Of a DNA stretch of 64,000 bases, positions 63,601-64,000 are shown piece after piece. The notes beneath the pieces were generated by a model. That model searched no databases. It was not told the origin of the DNA and was given only the letters and a program-made list of their open reading frames with translations. This DNA comes from Metopolophium dirhodum (taxonomy: Eukaryota; Arthropoda; Insecta; Hemiptera; Aphididae): contig NW_026869896.1 in NCBI RefSeq assembly GCF_019925205.1, positions 2,356,001 through 2,420,000 of the forward strand, given 5' to 3'. The number at the start of each line of letters is the position of its first letter. Positions within the stretch are counted from its first letter, which is position 1. The position numbers and the translations under genes were made by a program.

Positions 63601-64000
63601 GTATTTGCAATTGTCTGATGTTTTTTTTTAATTTGAAATGATGTACACCAAAAATGGAAATGTTAATATCAAAGTATTTATTGACTTCTAAATTCTAGTT
63701 TTGCGTAAAACTAATCTATCTATAGTTGACTAATGTATTTGCAATTGACTAAAGTCTCATTCATCAACTTATTATGTTTTTTATAAATTTAAAATTATGT
63801 TACCCAAGACTAAAAAATGTTCATATAAGCGTTAATATTGAGTTCTAAATTCTAGTTTATCTGATCATCTAGTTAATGTATAGTGGATAAATGTATTTGC
63901 AATTGTCTGAAGTCTTATTCATCAACATATTATGCTTCTTTTTAATTTGAAATGATGTACCCTAACAATTAATAACGTTAATATTAACGTAATTATTGAT
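63601..64000 (+). repeat. Array continues: D monomer and related classes to the window end
   Basis: The D monomer at 63601, a GACTAAAGTCTC monomer (with GTTACCCAAG near 63799, private), and the start of a CATATTATGC monomer whose T-tract reads CTTCTTTTTAATTTG. The GCGTAAAACTAATC marker links it to 43.9 kb. The last bases contain another AACGTTAATATTAACG palindrome. Nothing suggests the array ends here. Confidence 0.9.

Larger units (their letters stand above)
1..64000 (+). repeat. AT-rich satellite DNA array, about 156-158 bp monomer, with higher-order repeats
   Basis: Every line of the window is made of one monomer family repeated head-to-tail; I saw no inverted monomer and no interruption by unique DNA, a transposon or a gene. 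Each monomer carries the same landmarks in order: CAATTGTCTGAAGTCTTATT, a T-tract, AATTTGAAATGATGTA, TTAATAT, CTAAATTCTAGTT, and one of two alternative ends (GGTTCAACTAATCTAT or TGATCATCTAGTTAATG). Typical monomers measured between successive GTATTTG starts are 156-158 bp, with two shortened classes near 131 and 127 bp. One 157-bp monomer counted by hand has 38 G+C. Monomers differ from one another but are near-identical at multi-monomer spacing, which defines higher-order repeats. Arrays of this kind are typical of eukaryotic centromeric or pericentromeric heterochromatin; that location is inference. No stretch of more than 300 bp holds anything else. Confidence 0.98.

Noticed and set aside
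1..64000. Possible open reading frames in the array
   Set aside because: TAA, TAG and TGA recur in each monomer, and monomer lengths such as 157 bp change the frame from repeat to repeat. I saw no frame with protein-like content; any ORF would be chance.
1..64000. CRISPR-like regular repetition
   Set aside because: The whole 156-158 bp unit is repeated with no unique spacers, and units are far longer than CRISPR repeats. This is satellite DNA.
1..64000. CENP-B box
   Set aside because: I looked for TTCG followed by the A and CGGG spacing of the known box. The TTCGTCAAC and TTCGCACATC strings match only the first four bases, so there is no support for a box.
1..64000. RNA polymerase III B-box-like GGGTTCAACTAATC
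   Set aside because: It begins like a tRNA B box (GGTTCAA) but lacks the closing CC, and no adequate A box at the right distance or tRNA-like fold is present. I do not call a SINE or tRNA relic.
1..64000. Transposon-derived origin of the monomer
   Set aside because: No terminal inverted repeats, target duplications, LTR ends, primer-binding site or transposase-like coding sequence was seen at any HOR boundary.
1..64000. Telomere or subtelomere repeat
   Set aside because: No TTAGGG- or TTTAGGG-type tandem motif was seen on either strand.

Overview
The whole 64 kb is one uninterrupted satellite DNA array. I find no protein-coding gene, RNA gene, transposon, CRISPR array or unique sequence on either strand. 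The basic monomer is about 156-158 bp and A+T-rich (38 G+C in one 157-bp monomer counted by hand, about 24%). Every monomer I read lies head-to-tail in the same orientation. In + strand order a monomer carries: a GTATTTGCAATTGTCTGAAG-type start, a CTTATTC(A/G)TCAAC block, TATG plus a T-tract of roughly 6-16, AATTTGAAATGATGTA, a variable CCCCAACAATGAA-type block, TTAATAT, a second variable block, TTCTAAATTCTAGTTTT, and one of two alternative ends (GGGTTCAACTAATCTATCTATAGGTGACTAAT-like, or TGATCATCTAGTTAATGTATAGTGG-like). At about 154 bp on average, the window holds roughly 415 monomers.

The source must be a eukaryote. A nucleosome-sized, A+T-rich monomer in higher-order repeats (HORs) is typical of centromeric or pericentromeric heterochromatin in plants and animals. 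I do not recognise the family and cannot name the organism.

Layout. (1) 1-9092: a 12- to 16-monomer HOR ('A'), with copies of 1854, 2456 and 2302 bp and a rearranged fourth copy. (2) 9093-12174: a 9-mer derivative, then a transition to new monomer types. (3) 12175-32178: overlapping segmental duplications (offsets 1859, 3742, 3395 and 3397 bp) built around a conserved 943-bp six-monomer block ('C'). (4) 31.5-47 kb: a large imperfect duplication (33999-39229 and 40146-47054) containing a 1388-bp 9-mer HOR. (5) 46007-48728: a 1361-bp tandem duplication. (6) 48572-59.1 kb: the most homogeneous part, a 1231-bp 8-mer HOR in three full copies plus a part, then a 472-bp 3-mer doublet; this entire segment occurs again with one 8-mer unit fewer. 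(7) 59232-60175: another C block. (8) 60333-63600: a 1351-bp 9-mer HOR beginning with two shortened monomers. (9) 63601-64000: a return to other monomer types. Both window ends lie inside the array.

The array reads as a record of unequal exchange. Two fixed shortened monomer classes (about 131 and 127 bp) act as phase markers. Whole-monomer gains and losses (1, 3, 4 or 8 monomers) separate related HORs, and chimeric monomers mark the crossover points. Shared private variants show which blocks were copied together. The most notable sequence features are 16-bp perfect palindromes in some monomer classes, a regularly spaced T-tract, and a tendency for differences between monomers to fall at CpG/TpG/CpA positions. 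All coordinates come from reading and counting by hand; offsets should be good to a base or two.
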